Shown here: positions 42,144 to 50,994 of the stretch, one piece after another
Layout of the letters: each line of letters begins with the position of its first letter
Numbering within the stretch: position 1 is the first letter of the stretch
Assembly: GCF_000828085.3 (NCBI RefSeq)
Contig: NZ_JXCA02000022.1
Span: 582,370-646,369 of the forward strand
Length of the DNA: 64,000 nt
Direction of reading: 5' to 3'
Source of the DNA: Scytonema tolypothrichoides VB-61278
GTDB taxonomy: Bacteria > Cyanobacteriota > Cyanobacteriia > Cyanobacteriales > Nostocaceae
Made by a program: the position numbers and the translations under genes
The notes under the pieces: generated by a model
What the model saw: only the letters and a program-made list of their open reading frames with translations
Told to the model about the DNA's origin: nothing
The model's database searches: none

Positions 42144-42569
42144 ATGGCAATTTCAGGAACTCCTACACCAGAACGTCAGACAGCACAAGGATATCGTATT
42201 CCTGATTATTCAAAGAATAATTATAAAGAATTGATGAATATCTTGTATGGTTTTGGATATGTAGACCCAGAAGACCCAAGCAATAATGTTGATAAAAAAG
42301 CTCTTATAGCTTTTCAAAAATATATGAAAATTACAGCCGATGGGGTGTATGGTCCAAAAACCCAAGAAAAACTGGCTGAAGCTATGAGAATTCTGCACGG
42401 AAACTTAAATACAGTTCTCAAGACAAACTTTTCCTTTAATGAACCATTTTATGGACCAAAAACGACTGATGCAGTTAAACAGTTTCAGCACAAGTACAAC
42501 GTAGGAGCACCAGCAGGAGAAGCTAATTTAGTAACTCGTCAAAAACTTGCTGAACAAGCAAGTAAATAA
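42144..42569 (+). CDS. Peptidoglycan-binding-domain protein (two repeats)
   Basis: A 141-residue protein without a signal peptide. It contains two PG_binding_1-like three-helix repeats: LMNILYGFGYVDPEDPS...ALIAFQKYMKITADGVYGPKTQEKLAEAM (about 27-80) and FNEPFYGPKTTDAVKQFQHKYNV...VTRQKLAEQ (about 95-140). The second is degenerate at the start. Such short stand-alone forms are common in filamentous cyanobacteria. The lack of a signal suggests a cytosolic role or unusual export. Confidence 0.8.
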   Translation: MAISGTPTPERQTAQGYRIPDYSKNNYKELMNILYGFGYVDPEDPSNNVDKKALIAFQKYMKITADGVYGPKTQEKLAEAMRILHGNLNTVLKTNFSFNEPFYGPKTTDAVKQFQHKYNVGAPAGEANLVTRQKLAEQASK

Positions 42570-42587
42570 CTCATTAAAATCTGGTAA

Positions 42588-42714
42588 GTAGCTCAACAAA
42601 CAGAAAACGTAAAATGTCATTCCGAGCTAAATATAACCGCATGATAAAAGGGCAATCACGGAGAATCAAAGTAATTGCCAACACTCTATTTTACGTTTAT
42701 TCATGTTGAGCTAC
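42588..42714. repeat. Palindromic MITE-like element
   Basis: The arms at 42588-42615 and 42688-42714 are inverted copies: GTAGCTCAACA, a 5-6 base mismatch, then AAACGTAAAAT. Inside is a second inverted pair GGCAAT/ATTGCC. About 127 bases in all, no ORF. It lies between the PG-binding gene and the next gene, and an RNA copy would fold into a long imperfect hairpin. Confidence 0.65.
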
Positions 42715-42758
42715 CTAGCCAGCACTCACAGTTTCAGACAACAAACGAGTACAAAACC

Positions 42759-43130
42759 ATGCAATGTAAAAAAAGAGATTTTCAAGCTATAGGCTTATCT
42801 GTTTCTCTCTTTGCCGCCTCTACTATTGGCTTGCTGGCTAGCCACAGTGTTGTACAAGCAAAGAAGCCAGTTCCAAGACCCACAGTTGCCACAGTAAAAA
42901 GCATGGTCAATGGTGACCTCATGTGTTACGTCTACTTAGTAGATGAAAAAGGAAAACAGTATAACAGTGTCGGTGCATCGTTTGAGATTTGTGCAAAGGA
43001 AAAACGTTTTTTAAACAAGAAAGTACAGCTATCTTATAGTAAAGCTTCAGTCAATGATTGCGAAAGTATTGATCCTTGCGGTAAATCCCGAATAGAAACT
43101 CTGATTACGAAGATGAAAATCATTCGGTAA
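42759..43130 (+). CDS. Exported hypothetical protein with four cysteines
   Basis: From ATG 42759, 123 residues with a signal peptide (about 1-35, ending VVQAKK). An upstream in-frame start (42675) lies in the palindromic element. The mature part begins KPVPRPTVATVKSMVNGDLM and carries CYVYLVDEKGKQYNSVGASFEIC and NDCESIDPCGKS; the four Cys could make two disulfides. The beta-rich layout resembles a small family of secreted cyanobacterial proteins. Function unknown. Confidence 0.7.
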   Translation: MQCKKRDFQAIGLSVSLFAASTIGLLASHSVVQAKKPVPRPTVATVKSMVNGDLMCYVYLVDEKGKQYNSVGASFEICAKEKRFLNKKVQLSYSKASVNDCESIDPCGKSRIETLITKMKIIR

Positions 43131-43229
43131 TTGTATAAGCGAGTTGGCAATTATTAAGAATCACTATCAAGGTGCATCCTATCAACCTTATGAGGGAAAT
43201 AAAAGATTAGAGGTAAATTGGTATCGCAA

Positions 43230-45911
43230 TTAAGTTTTTGCTGTTTTTCTACCACAATCTTCTAGTAATCTAGCAATAAGCGCTGTCCAGCCGGTTTGAT
43301 GACAAGCTCCCAAACCATGACCCGTATCACCACAAAAATACTCGTGAAAGAGAATGAGACGACGCCAGTGAGGGTCAGAGGCAAAGTATTGATTTTGACC
43401 TTGCCAAGGGCAATATCCCCGCTCATTAGGAAGGAATATCTGGGAAAGGTGTTGGGCAATTTGTTGCGCTACCTGTGATAGGTTCATCATTTGTCCAGAA
43501 CCTCTAGGACATTCTACAACAAAGCTATCACCGTAGAAGAGGTAGTAACGTTCTAAAGCTTCCACAAGCAGGTAATTCAGGGGAAACCAAATTGGTCCGC
43601 GCCAGTTGGAGTTACCACCAAAAAAGCTGCTGTTAGATTCACTTGGAAGATACTCGACGCGATACTCTTGATCATCAAGAGGAAATACATAAGGGTTTTC
43701 TAAGTGAAAACGTGACAGTGAACGGATACCGTAGGGGGAGAGAAATTCGTTTTCGTCAAGCAAATATTCCAGCACCCGTTGCAGGCGTTCTTGTGTGGGA
43801 ATTGCTAGCAAAAGATGATTGGTCGCTTGCGCTTTCTTCATGCAAGAGATATGTTCAGTAACATCTTTGCGGTTTGCTAAAAACCACTTCATCCGTTTCA
43901 AGAACCCAGGCAAATGCTCTATGAGTTGAAAATCTAAAACCTCCACAGCAAATAATAGAACGATTCCGACGAGGGATCGCACTTTTAAGGGACTAGACTT
44001 ACCATCCACCGTCAGCCAATCATAGTAAAAGCCGTCTTCTTCATCCCACAGCCCAGTTCCTCCAATTTTATTCATAGCATCGGAGATGGCAATGAAATGC
44101 TCAAAGAATTTTGATGCTATGTCTTCGTAGGCGGGGTCGCCATGAGCAAGTTCCAATGCCATAGCCAGCATAGTCACGCAGTAAAATGCCATCCAAGCAG
44201 TACCGTCTGCTTGCTGGAGATGTCCACCAGTGGGCAGGGCTTGGGAACGGTCAAACACACCAATGTTATCCATTCCTAGAAAGCCACCAGAAAAGATGTT
44301 TTTCCCTGCAACGTCTTTGCGGTTCACCCACCAAGTAAAATTGAGCAGAAGTTTTTGAAAAACACGGGCAAGGAAAACACGATCTCTGTGTCCCTTATAG
44401 GCGCTAATTTTATAAACGCGCCAACAAGCCCAAGGGATAATAGGCGGATTCGTACTAGAAAAGTCAAACTCGAAAGCTGGGATTTGTCCGTTTGGGTGCA
44501 TATACCACTCACGGAGGAACAAAATTAGCTGCTGCTTGGCAAAGTCTGGGTCAATTTTGGCAAAAGCAACAAGGTGAAATCCCAAATCCCAACCAGCATA
44601 CCAGGGATACTCCCATTTATCGGGCATGGAAATGATATCACGGTTGTAAAGGTGAATCCAATCAGAATTGCGAACGTCTCCATCTCTTTCTGGTGGTGGT
44701 TGGGCAGGGTCGCCTTCTAGCCAGTCTTTCACCCCATAATGATAAAACTGCTTTGACCACAGCAAACCAGCATACGCTTGTCGCGCCACTTGCTTTTCAT
44801 ATTCAGAAAGTTCTGCACAAATGTGCTTTTTATAAAATTCTTCTGATTCGCGGATGCGTTGCTGAAATATCTGCTCAAAATTGTAATCGAAGGGTTGTTC
44901 TGGGGCTTCTTCCTCACCGAACAACCGTAATCGCACAGTGATCTCTTCCTTTGCTGGTACTTCCAAGCGGTAGTGAGGTGCTGCTTTTGTGCCTACCATT
45001 TCCGGATTGATTGCATCCTTACGTCCATTCACAATGTACTCGTGGAATGCATCTTTCACGTAAGAACTAGGATTTTCTGCACCAAACAACTTTGCTGCGT
45101 TTGTTTCATTTTCAGTAAACAGAAAAGTTGGCGCATCAATATTTGGCAGAGGTTCAACGACAAAACGGAATTTACCTAATGTTTCCTGAGAAAGTAACAG
45201 TTCTCCATCTTTTTTATATTCAATACACGGTTTAGACCAATAGCTTTCGCCTGTACGACCCCAAGACCAAGTATTTTTGAACCAAATTGTTGGCAAAAGA
45301 TGTAGTGTTGCAGCTTGTGAACTGCGATTGGCAACGGTAATTTTAATTAAGATGTCGTTGGCACCAGCTTTGGCATACTCGGCAAAGATGTCAAAGTAGC
45401 GGTTTTCCTCAAAGATTCCAGTATCGATAAGTTCAAATTCACCTAGATCTTGACTCCGGTTACGATTTTCCTCAACTAAGCGTGTGTAGGGAAACTCACT
45501 TTGGGGGTACTTGTAGAGTGCTTTCATGTAAGAGTGAGTTGGTGTTGAGTCGAGGTAGAAGTAACATTCTTTTACATCCTCACCGTGATTTCCTTCGTTA
45601 CTACTCAACCCAAATAAGCGTTCTTTGAGAATGGGATCAACTCCGTTCCACAGGGCGAGGGCAAAACACAAACGTCCTTGGCGATCGCACATACCCAAAA
45701 GTCCATCCTCGCCCCACCGGTAAGCCCGACTGCGTGCTTGATCGTGAGTCAAATAATCCCAAGATGACCCATCTTTTGAATAATCTTCGCGTACAGTTCC
45801 CCATTGCCTTTCTGCCAGATACGGTCCCCAACGCTTCCAGTTTTTCTCTCTTCGCACCTCTTCGGCAAGACGCAAAGACTCGGCATCAAGATTGTCGTTC
45901 TGGTTCATCAA
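43230..45911 (-). CDS. MGH1/GH63-like glycoside hydrolase
   Basis: Large cytoplasmic glycosidase of 893 residues, without a signal peptide. The N-terminal beta-sandwich opens RLAEEVRREKNWKRWGPYLAERQWGTVREDYS. The C-terminal (alpha/alpha)6 barrel contains YPWYAGWDLGFHLVAFAKIDPDFAKQQL (acid in WDLGFH), ILPWACW-like IPWACWRVYK, and GGNSNWRGPIWFPLNYLLVEALERYY followed by GTGHGLGACHQTGWT-like GDTGHGLGACHQTGWTALIA. These match the MGH1 (mannosyl/glucosyl-glycerate hydrolase-like) and GH63 groups. The substrate could be an alpha-glucoside or glucosylglycerate-type solute; not determinable here. Confidence 0.88.
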   Translation of the reverse strand: MMNQNDNLDAESLRLAEEVRREKNWKRWGPYLAERQWGTVREDYSKDGSSWDYLTHDQARSRAYRWGEDGLLGMCDRQGRLCFALALWNGVDPILKERLFGLSSNEGNHGEDVKECYFYLDSTPTHSYMKALYKYPQSEFPYTRLVEENRNRSQDLGEFELIDTGIFEENRYFDIFAEYAKAGANDILIKITVANRSSQAATLHLLPTIWFKNTWSWGRTGESYWSKPCIEYKKDGELLLSQETLGKFRFVVEPLPNIDAPTFLFTENETNAAKLFGAENPSSYVKDAFHEYIVNGRKDAINPEMVGTKAAPHYRLEVPAKEEITVRLRLFGEEEAPEQPFDYNFEQIFQQRIRESEEFYKKHICAELSEYEKQVARQAYAGLLWSKQFYHYGVKDWLEGDPAQPPPERDGDVRNSDWIHLYNRDIISMPDKWEYPWYAGWDLGFHLVAFAKIDPDFAKQQLILFLREWYMHPNGQIPAFEFDFSSTNPPIIPWACWRVYKISAYKGHRDRVFLARVFQKLLLNFTWWVNRKDVAGKNIFSGGFLGMDNIGVFDRSQALPTGGHLQQADGTAWMAFYCVTMLAMALELAHGDPAYEDIASKFFEHFIAISDAMNKIGGTGLWDEEDGFYYDWLTVDGKSSPLKVRSLVGIVLLFAVEVLDFQLIEHLPGFLKRMKWFLANRKDVTEHISCMKKAQATNHLLLAIPTQERLQRVLEYLLDENEFLSPYGIRSLSRFHLENPYVFPLDDQEYRVEYLPSESNSSFFGGNSNWRGPIWFPLNYLLVEALERYYLFYGDSFVVECPRGSGQMMNLSQVAQQIAQHLSQIFLPNERGYCPWQGQNQYFASDPHWRRLILFHEYFCGDTGHGLGACHQTGWTALIARLLEDCGRKTAKT

Positions 45912-46073
45912 AAATTGCTATAAATTGCCAGTTTAAATAACCTAATGTCAAGCGTGCCGGAAAATAGCGACGAATAAATCCTTCTTAGGTATTGAAATTC
46001 CTCGCTTCGGTCAAAAAGTTTTGCTAGATGCTTTTGTTGACTACATCATTTTTTTATCTAAAACCATTAAGCT

Positions 46074-46103
46074 GTCCCAAGTAAAGAATTCTTCAATTGG
46101 GAC
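46074..46103 (-). terminator. Terminator-like hairpin after the SDR gene
   Basis: GTCCCAA (46074-46080) and TTGGGAC (46097-46103) enclose AAGAATTCTT. Read on the minus strand, it is followed after some bases by a T/A-rich stretch. It lies 18 bases past the SDR stop. Confidence 0.5.
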
Positions 46104-46120
46104 CAGAAAAATGACTTATC

Positions 46121-46861
46121 TCAAGCTATGCCACCGTTAACACGGACATTTTGCCCAGTTATCCACCGTGCTTCATCGCTAGCAAGAAACGCCACAACAT
46201 CGGCGATGTCTTGCACTTGTCCCAATCGTCCTAAAGCTGCCATTTGAGAGAAACGATTTATTTGTTCTTCCGTTTTGCCTTGTCTAAACAGTTCTGTATC
46301 AGTTGGGCCAGGAGAGATAACATTAACTGTAATACCTCGTCCTCCCAACTCTTTTGCTATAACTCTTGTGATTTGTTCAACAGCACCTTTGGTTCCCACA
46401 TATGCACTATAAGTGGGTAGCATCATAGCAGTTGTTGATGAAGAAAAATTGATAATGCGTCCACCATATGCCATGTGATGTGCAGCTTGTTGGCAAGTAA
46501 AATAAGTGCCTTTGACATTAATGGCAAAAATCTTATCGAAATCTTCTTCTGTTACCTCAATAAGTGGCTTATAGAAATTGATGCCAGCGTTGTTGACTAA
46601 AATATCAACTTTGCCAAAACGTTCAATTGTTTGCTCAAAAAGTTGCTGGATATCAGTAACTTTGCTCACATCAGCTTGGAGTGCAATTGCTTGTACTCCA
46701 AGATTTTCAATTTCTGTAACAACTTCTTGTGCTTTGTTTGCATTTCCTGCATAGTTAACCACAACTGATGCACCGTTACCAGCTAATTTGAGTGCTATTG
46801 CACGTCCAATTCCTCGTGATGAACCTGTAACGATTGCAATTTTTCCTGCAAGAGGTGCCAT
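46121..46861 (-). CDS. SDR-family oxidoreductase (paralogue)
   Basis: A 246-residue short-chain dehydrogenase/reductase. TGSSRGIGRA (12-21), NNAG (90-93), and the triad Ser141/Tyr154/Lys158 (YVGTK) occupy the same positions as in the SDR at 9086. NYAGN after strand 2 suggests NADP(H). The two share many blocks (for example NNAGI, GRIxNxSSSTT, WITGQ), so they are close paralogues. It is downstream of pirin on the same strand, separated by a long hairpin. Substrate unknown. Confidence 0.9.
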   Translation of the reverse strand: MAPLAGKIAIVTGSSRGIGRAIALKLAGNGASVVVNYAGNANKAQEVVTEIENLGVQAIALQADVSKVTDIQQLFEQTIERFGKVDILVNNAGINFYKPLIEVTEEDFDKIFAINVKGTYFTCQQAAHHMAYGGRIINFSSSTTAMMLPTYSAYVGTKGAVEQITRVIAKELGGRGITVNVISPGPTDTELFRQGKTEEQINRFSQMAALGRLGQVQDIADVVAFLASDEARWITGQNVRVNGGIA

Positions 46862-46904
46862 AAATTCTTTCCTTTACTTAACCTTGACTTAATTTTGCAT
46901 TAAC

Positions 46905-46945
46905 AAGAATCTTGCTCCTAGGTTCAACCTAGGAGCAAGATTCTT
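46905..46945. terminator. Near-perfect 20-bp inverted repeat between pirin and SDR
   Basis: AAGAATCTTGCTCCTAGGTT at 46905-46924 and AACCTAGGAGCAAGATTCTT at 46926-46945 are perfect inverted copies with a single C between, so the hairpin has about 18 bp with a TTCAA loop. It may terminate pirin transcription, stabilise mRNA ends or be a mobile palindrome. Confidence 0.6.
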
Positions 46946-47004
46946 AGAGAATTATAAAGAATGAGCTACTGCTGAACAAGCATTTTTATTTATTCAGGTA
47001 GGTC

Positions 47005-47721
47005 TCACGCCAAATCGAAAAGCAAGATTTCTCCACCAATGTTGGTACTAATTTCGAGTTGTTCTTCACCACTCATTTGCACGCCATCACCTGCTCTAAG
47101 TTCTTCACCATTCAAGGTGATTATGCCTTGAGCTATTTGCAACCAGGCATAACGATTGGGTTTGAGGTGATAGTTGATAACGTCACCAGGTTCCAAAACA
47201 GATGTGTATAACTCAACATCTTGATGAATTATGATAGCACCATCACGTCCATCTTTGGCACCAATTAAACGCAGTTTTCCGCGTCTTTCTTCAAGGGAAA
47301 AAACTTTTTGATCATATCTTGGTTGCAATCCTTGCTTATCAGGAAGAATCCAAATTTGTAGAAAGTGAACTGGTTCAGTTTCAGAAGGATTATATTCGCT
47401 GTGCATAATACCAGTACCAGCGCTCATGATTTGCGCTTCACCTGGGCGTATGATTGAGCCAGTTCCCAAGCTGTCTTTATGTTCTACTGCTCCTTCTAGA
47501 ACATAGGTGAGGATTTCCATATCGCGGTGTCCATGTGTCCCAAAACCAGCACCGGGAACAACGCGGTCATCGTTAATAACTCGTAGAGAACGAAATCCCA
47601 TACGGTTTGGGTCGTAAAAATTACCAAAGGAAAATGTATGGTAACTATCTAGCCAGCCTATCTTGGTATGACCGCGTGAATTTCGATCATGAATGAGGTG
47701 AGTTTTGGTATTGGAAGCCAT
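47005..47721 (-). CDS. Pirin-family (YhhW-like) protein
   Basis: Bicupin of 238 residues from ATG 47721, with GGAGAG upstream. The N-terminal cupin holds a metal site: His63, His65 (FGTHGHRDMEI), His107 and Glu109 (GIMHSEYN). YVLEGAVEHKDSLGTG and IRPGEAQIMSAGTGI are the pirin/YhhW signatures. E. coli YhhW has quercetin 2,3-dioxygenase activity; others are redox-responsive co-regulators. Often up-regulated by stress in cyanobacteria. Same strand as the SDR and the Dps gene. Confidence 0.92.
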   Translation of the reverse strand: MASNTKTHLIHDRNSRGHTKIGWLDSYHTFSFGNFYDPNRMGFRSLRVINDDRVVPGAGFGTHGHRDMEILTYVLEGAVEHKDSLGTGSIIRPGEAQIMSAGTGIMHSEYNPSETEPVHFLQIWILPDKQGLQPRYDQKVFSLEERRGKLRLIGAKDGRDGAIIIHQDVELYTSVLEPGDVINYHLKPNRYAWLQIAQGIITLNGEELRAGDGVQMSGEEQLEISTNIGGEILLFDLA

Positions 47722-48223
47722 AAGTTTTCTCTCCATTTTGATGATTGATTGCAGCAAAAACATTAAGCACCTTTATTGGCTACCAGTCATCAATTCTGGT
47801 TCCAAAAGCGGGAGCATGGACAAACTTTCTCTTTGGTGGCAATACTACTGAAATGATTATTCTTGATTGATCGAAAAACTAGGGATTTTGTGAATTAATA
47901 TTCCACTTAGGTATGGTTGAATAGTAGGTTACAACGGCGAGGTTTACAAAATAACTAAAATTTTTTTTCTTTAGATTTGCCTTGTTGCACCTGTTTTTAA
48001 CTATCTCAATCTTAAAATATGTACATATAAAATGAAAAGTACGCACTTAAAAGTGCTGTACTTACCAAAAAGATACTGTCAAATTATTTTCTTTGCACTT
48101 AACAATCACCATTACTATAGGTTGGATTGAGCTAAGTGTTTCATAAAAGATAAGCTGGGTTGACCAAGGTTACCCAGCCTACAATATATGACTAATAGCT
48201 ATGAGCTATTAGCAACAACAGAC
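47722..48223. other. Intergenic region between Dps and pirin genes
   Basis: About 500 bases. It contains a GCTGGGT/ACCCAGC hairpin at about 48158-48178, of the GTAGGYTGGG repeat class also present at 34910. It should also contain the promoter of pirin. No ORF recognised. Confidence 0.5.
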
Positions 48224-48808
48224 TTATCTGACAGCAGCTTGTCTAACAACAGCTTGCTCTTCAGATTTAATATTGCCTGCATTACCATTTCCATTTTGGG
48301 TGACAGCAGCTTGCAAATGCGCTTCTAGGAACCACAGGCGCTTGTCAATGGTGCGAGACACTTCGGTGTAGAGGTCTGCGGTGTCAGCATCGCCTAGCTC
48401 GGTCGTTTTGTCAATAGCTTCCCGCAACTGCTTAGCATAGGGTGCAAAGCGCTCTGCCAAAGCTGTGACATGCTCCATACCCATTAAAATATCAGTAGGA
48501 TATTCTGGCACGAATGAATTTGCAGCAGCCATACGAACTGTGCCACAAGCATAACCACCCAAGGCGGTGATGCGCTCAGCAAACATATCAATGTACTCTT
48601 CTAACTCACCTGCAATTTCATCAAACAATTCGTGCAACTGGTAGAAGTCGGTGCCTTTGACGTTCCAGTGCGCTTGCTTGGCTTGGCTTTTCAGATCCGA
48701 TGTTGCGGCTAGAGTCTGGTTGAGAATGCCAGCAATCTGCTTGCGCGCCTCAGCAGGAATGTCAATCCGGGTTGGGTAAAGACGTGTGGATAGGTTATTG
48801 TCGCTCAT
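48224..48808 (-). CDS. dps: Dps-family ferritin (DNA starvation/stress protein)
   Basis: Ferroxidase cage protein that stores iron and protects DNA from peroxide. From ATG 48808, 194 residues. Ferroxidase ligands at the subunit interface are His47 (AHWNV), His59, Asp63 (LHELFDEI), Asp74 and Glu78 (DMFAERI). A C-terminal tail (ITKxxQ-poor, Asn/Gly-rich QNGNGNAGNIKSEEQAVVRQAAVR) extends past the core. Its neighbours include an iron-uptake porin and pirin, so the area has an iron/oxidative-stress theme. Confidence 0.95.
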   Translation of the reverse strand: MSDNNLSTRLYPTRIDIPAEARKQIAGILNQTLAATSDLKSQAKQAHWNVKGTDFYQLHELFDEIAGELEEYIDMFAERITALGGYACGTVRMAAANSFVPEYPTDILMGMEHVTALAERFAPYAKQLREAIDKTTELGDADTADLYTEVSRTIDKRLWFLEAHLQAAVTQNGNGNAGNIKSEEQAVVRQAAVR

Positions 48809-49099
48809 AGTTCTGCTTTTTTGATTGGGGTGACAAAACAAGTTTACAGATAGTGCTATGCTCTCGGAAACTCTCTACCGACAGATGGAATTTTTGCTGA
48901 AAAAAATATAATTATTGTTAATAATTTACTGTTCAATATATAACCAATTGCGATAGTTGTCTATGGCACTGAATGTACCACCGTAAAGGCTATCGCGCAA
49001 ATGGTGCGATTTTGCAAAAAGTCGTAAAATCAATTGAGGAAGTTTAATATCCGCACGGGTGTGAAAATTTCGCTACCCTTTTTTGCAACAGAACCAGTG

Positions 49100-50647
49100 T
49101 TAGAACACAAAAGTTGTCCTAAGTGTACCAATAATTGCGTCACGATTTTCAGAGTTTTGACCTGGTGAAAGAATCCAAGTTAAACCAGGAGTGATTGAAA
49201 TATTGCTATTTAACTGGTACTTGTAGAAGCCTTCTATATGAATAGGTATGTCGTTATTTGCACCGGTTGCAAACTTACTTGCATTACCTAAATAAGGCTC
49301 CACGCCTACTACAATGCCACCCAAGTTATTTTTTTTACCAAGGTCAGGAAAGGCAAAGGTGAGTGCATAAGTCCAAATATCTCCAGTTCCAAGATTAACG
49401 AAGTCAGCATTGATGTAAGAAAACCAGCCGTTGATTGCAAACTTAGAGCTGACTTTGTAGGTAAACTCTGCACCATAGGCATTGACTTTTGATGCAACTG
49501 TACCAAAATCAAATCCTCCACCATTAGCTAGGTTTGTCCCAACTGACGCAAGATTGCTCCCTGTATCAAAAATGGCAGATTTCCGATAAGCATTAATATA
49601 TGTAAAACCAATTGAAAACTGGTTATTTGGTGAAAAAGTGAGTTGACCTAAAGCTGCATAATTGTCATTAAACAAATCAGAACTGTCTGCTAAATAACCA
49701 GCAGATAATGATAATTTTTTACTCAATGAGTAAGTAAATCCCGTTCCAGAACCACCTCCAATCAAATAAATAGGATTGCGCTGACCAAAGACAGAAAGTG
49801 AACCTGCACCACTACCGTATCCTTCTAAATAAGAACTCACTGTGGGCGCGTAGTCATAGTTAACTCCTCCAACCGCTACAACATAACCTTGAATGTTTTC
49901 ACCAATTGGGAAAAAGTAAGATAACCAGTCAACATTGATTGAATTGTTGGTATTTCCAAAATTAAAGGTCGCAATACCTTCAACTCCATTACCTTTGAGA
50001 TTGAAGACATTCGTGTTACCTCCAGCGAGGCGGATGTGTAGGATATCTTTGCCTGTAAAGCTGTTCTGAATATCCAAGCGAACTCTTTGTTGGAAGACGG
50101 TGTTATTGTTAATCGACTGATTAAATTCGTCGGTTATTGCAAAAATAACTTCACCAACTAGTTTAGCTGTAGTAGAAAACTCTTGTGCCTGTAAAGTAGC
50201 TGTCTGAGCCTCAAGTGTATCAACTCGACCTCGTAAAGTCGCAAGTTCTGCTGCGAATTCCTCTTGCAACTTTTTTAAGGTTTCTAAATCTTCTTTCTTA
50301 ACCAAATCAATAGTACTTTCAGCAATAAGTTCATTGATGCGACTTATGCAGGCATTTAACCCAGCCGCAAACTCGTAACGGCTCAAAGCACGATTTCCTT
50401 TGTAGGTTTTGTCAAGATAGCCAGCAATGCAGCCATATCGTTGAACCAAAGACTGTACTGCTTGAAATGCCCAATCTGTTGGTTGTACGTCCGAAAGTTG
50501 AGAAACTGAATTGATTTGAGTCATCGCCTCTGTGGGGCGATCGCTCTGCGCCATCGCTTCTGTTACAAAAGTTGTATTTGTAAGTAATAATCCACCAACT
50601 AGACTTGTCAAACCAATCGTTAAGTGACTCGAAGCTATTTTGAACAT
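49100..50647 (-). CDS. SLH/OprB-type iron-uptake porin
   Basis: Outer-membrane porin of 515 residues. Signal peptide about 1-33 (ending VTEAMAQ). SLH domain about 50-110 (VSQLSDVQPTDWAFQAVQSLVQRYGCIAGYLDKTYKGNRALSRYEFAAGLN), coiled coil about 125-165, then an OprB-like 16-strand barrel to the C-terminal Phe (TLRTTFVF). This is the main cyanobacterial porin type; the group is called iron-uptake porin from genetic work on homologues. The SLH domain binds the peptidoglycan-linked polymer, consistent with csaB at 18063. Downstream of no partner; own promoter expected. Confidence 0.93.
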   Translation of the reverse strand: MFKIASSHLTIGLTSLVGGLLLTNTTFVTEAMAQSDRPTEAMTQINSVSQLSDVQPTDWAFQAVQSLVQRYGCIAGYLDKTYKGNRALSRYEFAAGLNACISRINELIAESTIDLVKKEDLETLKKLQEEFAAELATLRGRVDTLEAQTATLQAQEFSTTAKLVGEVIFAITDEFNQSINNNTVFQQRVRLDIQNSFTGKDILHIRLAGGNTNVFNLKGNGVEGIATFNFGNTNNSINVDWLSYFFPIGENIQGYVVAVGGVNYDYAPTVSSYLEGYGSGAGSLSVFGQRNPIYLIGGGSGTGFTYSLSKKLSLSAGYLADSSDLFNDNYAALGQLTFSPNNQFSIGFTYINAYRKSAIFDTGSNLASVGTNLANGGGFDFGTVASKVNAYGAEFTYKVSSKFAINGWFSYINADFVNLGTGDIWTYALTFAFPDLGKKNNLGGIVVGVEPYLGNASKFATGANNDIPIHIEGFYKYQLNSNISITPGLTWILSPGQNSENRDAIIGTLRTTFVF

Positions 50648-50994
50648 AATGGTTTCTCAAACCGAACAACAAAATGTACTCAAGTCCCTTATTTAGCAAC
50701 GCTGCTGTTTTTTGTAGGACGGCAAAATCTACGCTCATTAGCGAAAAACAAAAGTAACTTTAGGGGTAATCAAGATTGTTTTTCATTCTTCCCCTGTTCG
50801 TCTTATTTGATTAATTTTGGTACTGAATTGTTGAGATTGCTGACACATAACTCTATTCAAAGCACTGAAAATCAAGGATTTGCCAATTAAATGGCAAGTG
50901 TCAAGCTACGGATATACACGCAGATAGAACAGACATACATCTGCGTCTATCTGCGTCCGTCTGCGGTTTCAAATCCAAAATTGCTAGCTATTTC
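50648..50994. other. Intergenic region upstream of the porin gene
   Basis: A 347-base gap between the UT/M23 gene's stop and the porin start. A Fur-box-like run of GATAAT triplets is not evident. It should hold the porin promoter. Confidence 0.45.

Noticed and set aside
49309..49524. 71-codon frame in the porin gene
   Set aside because: Another frame of a confident gene; no supporting signal.
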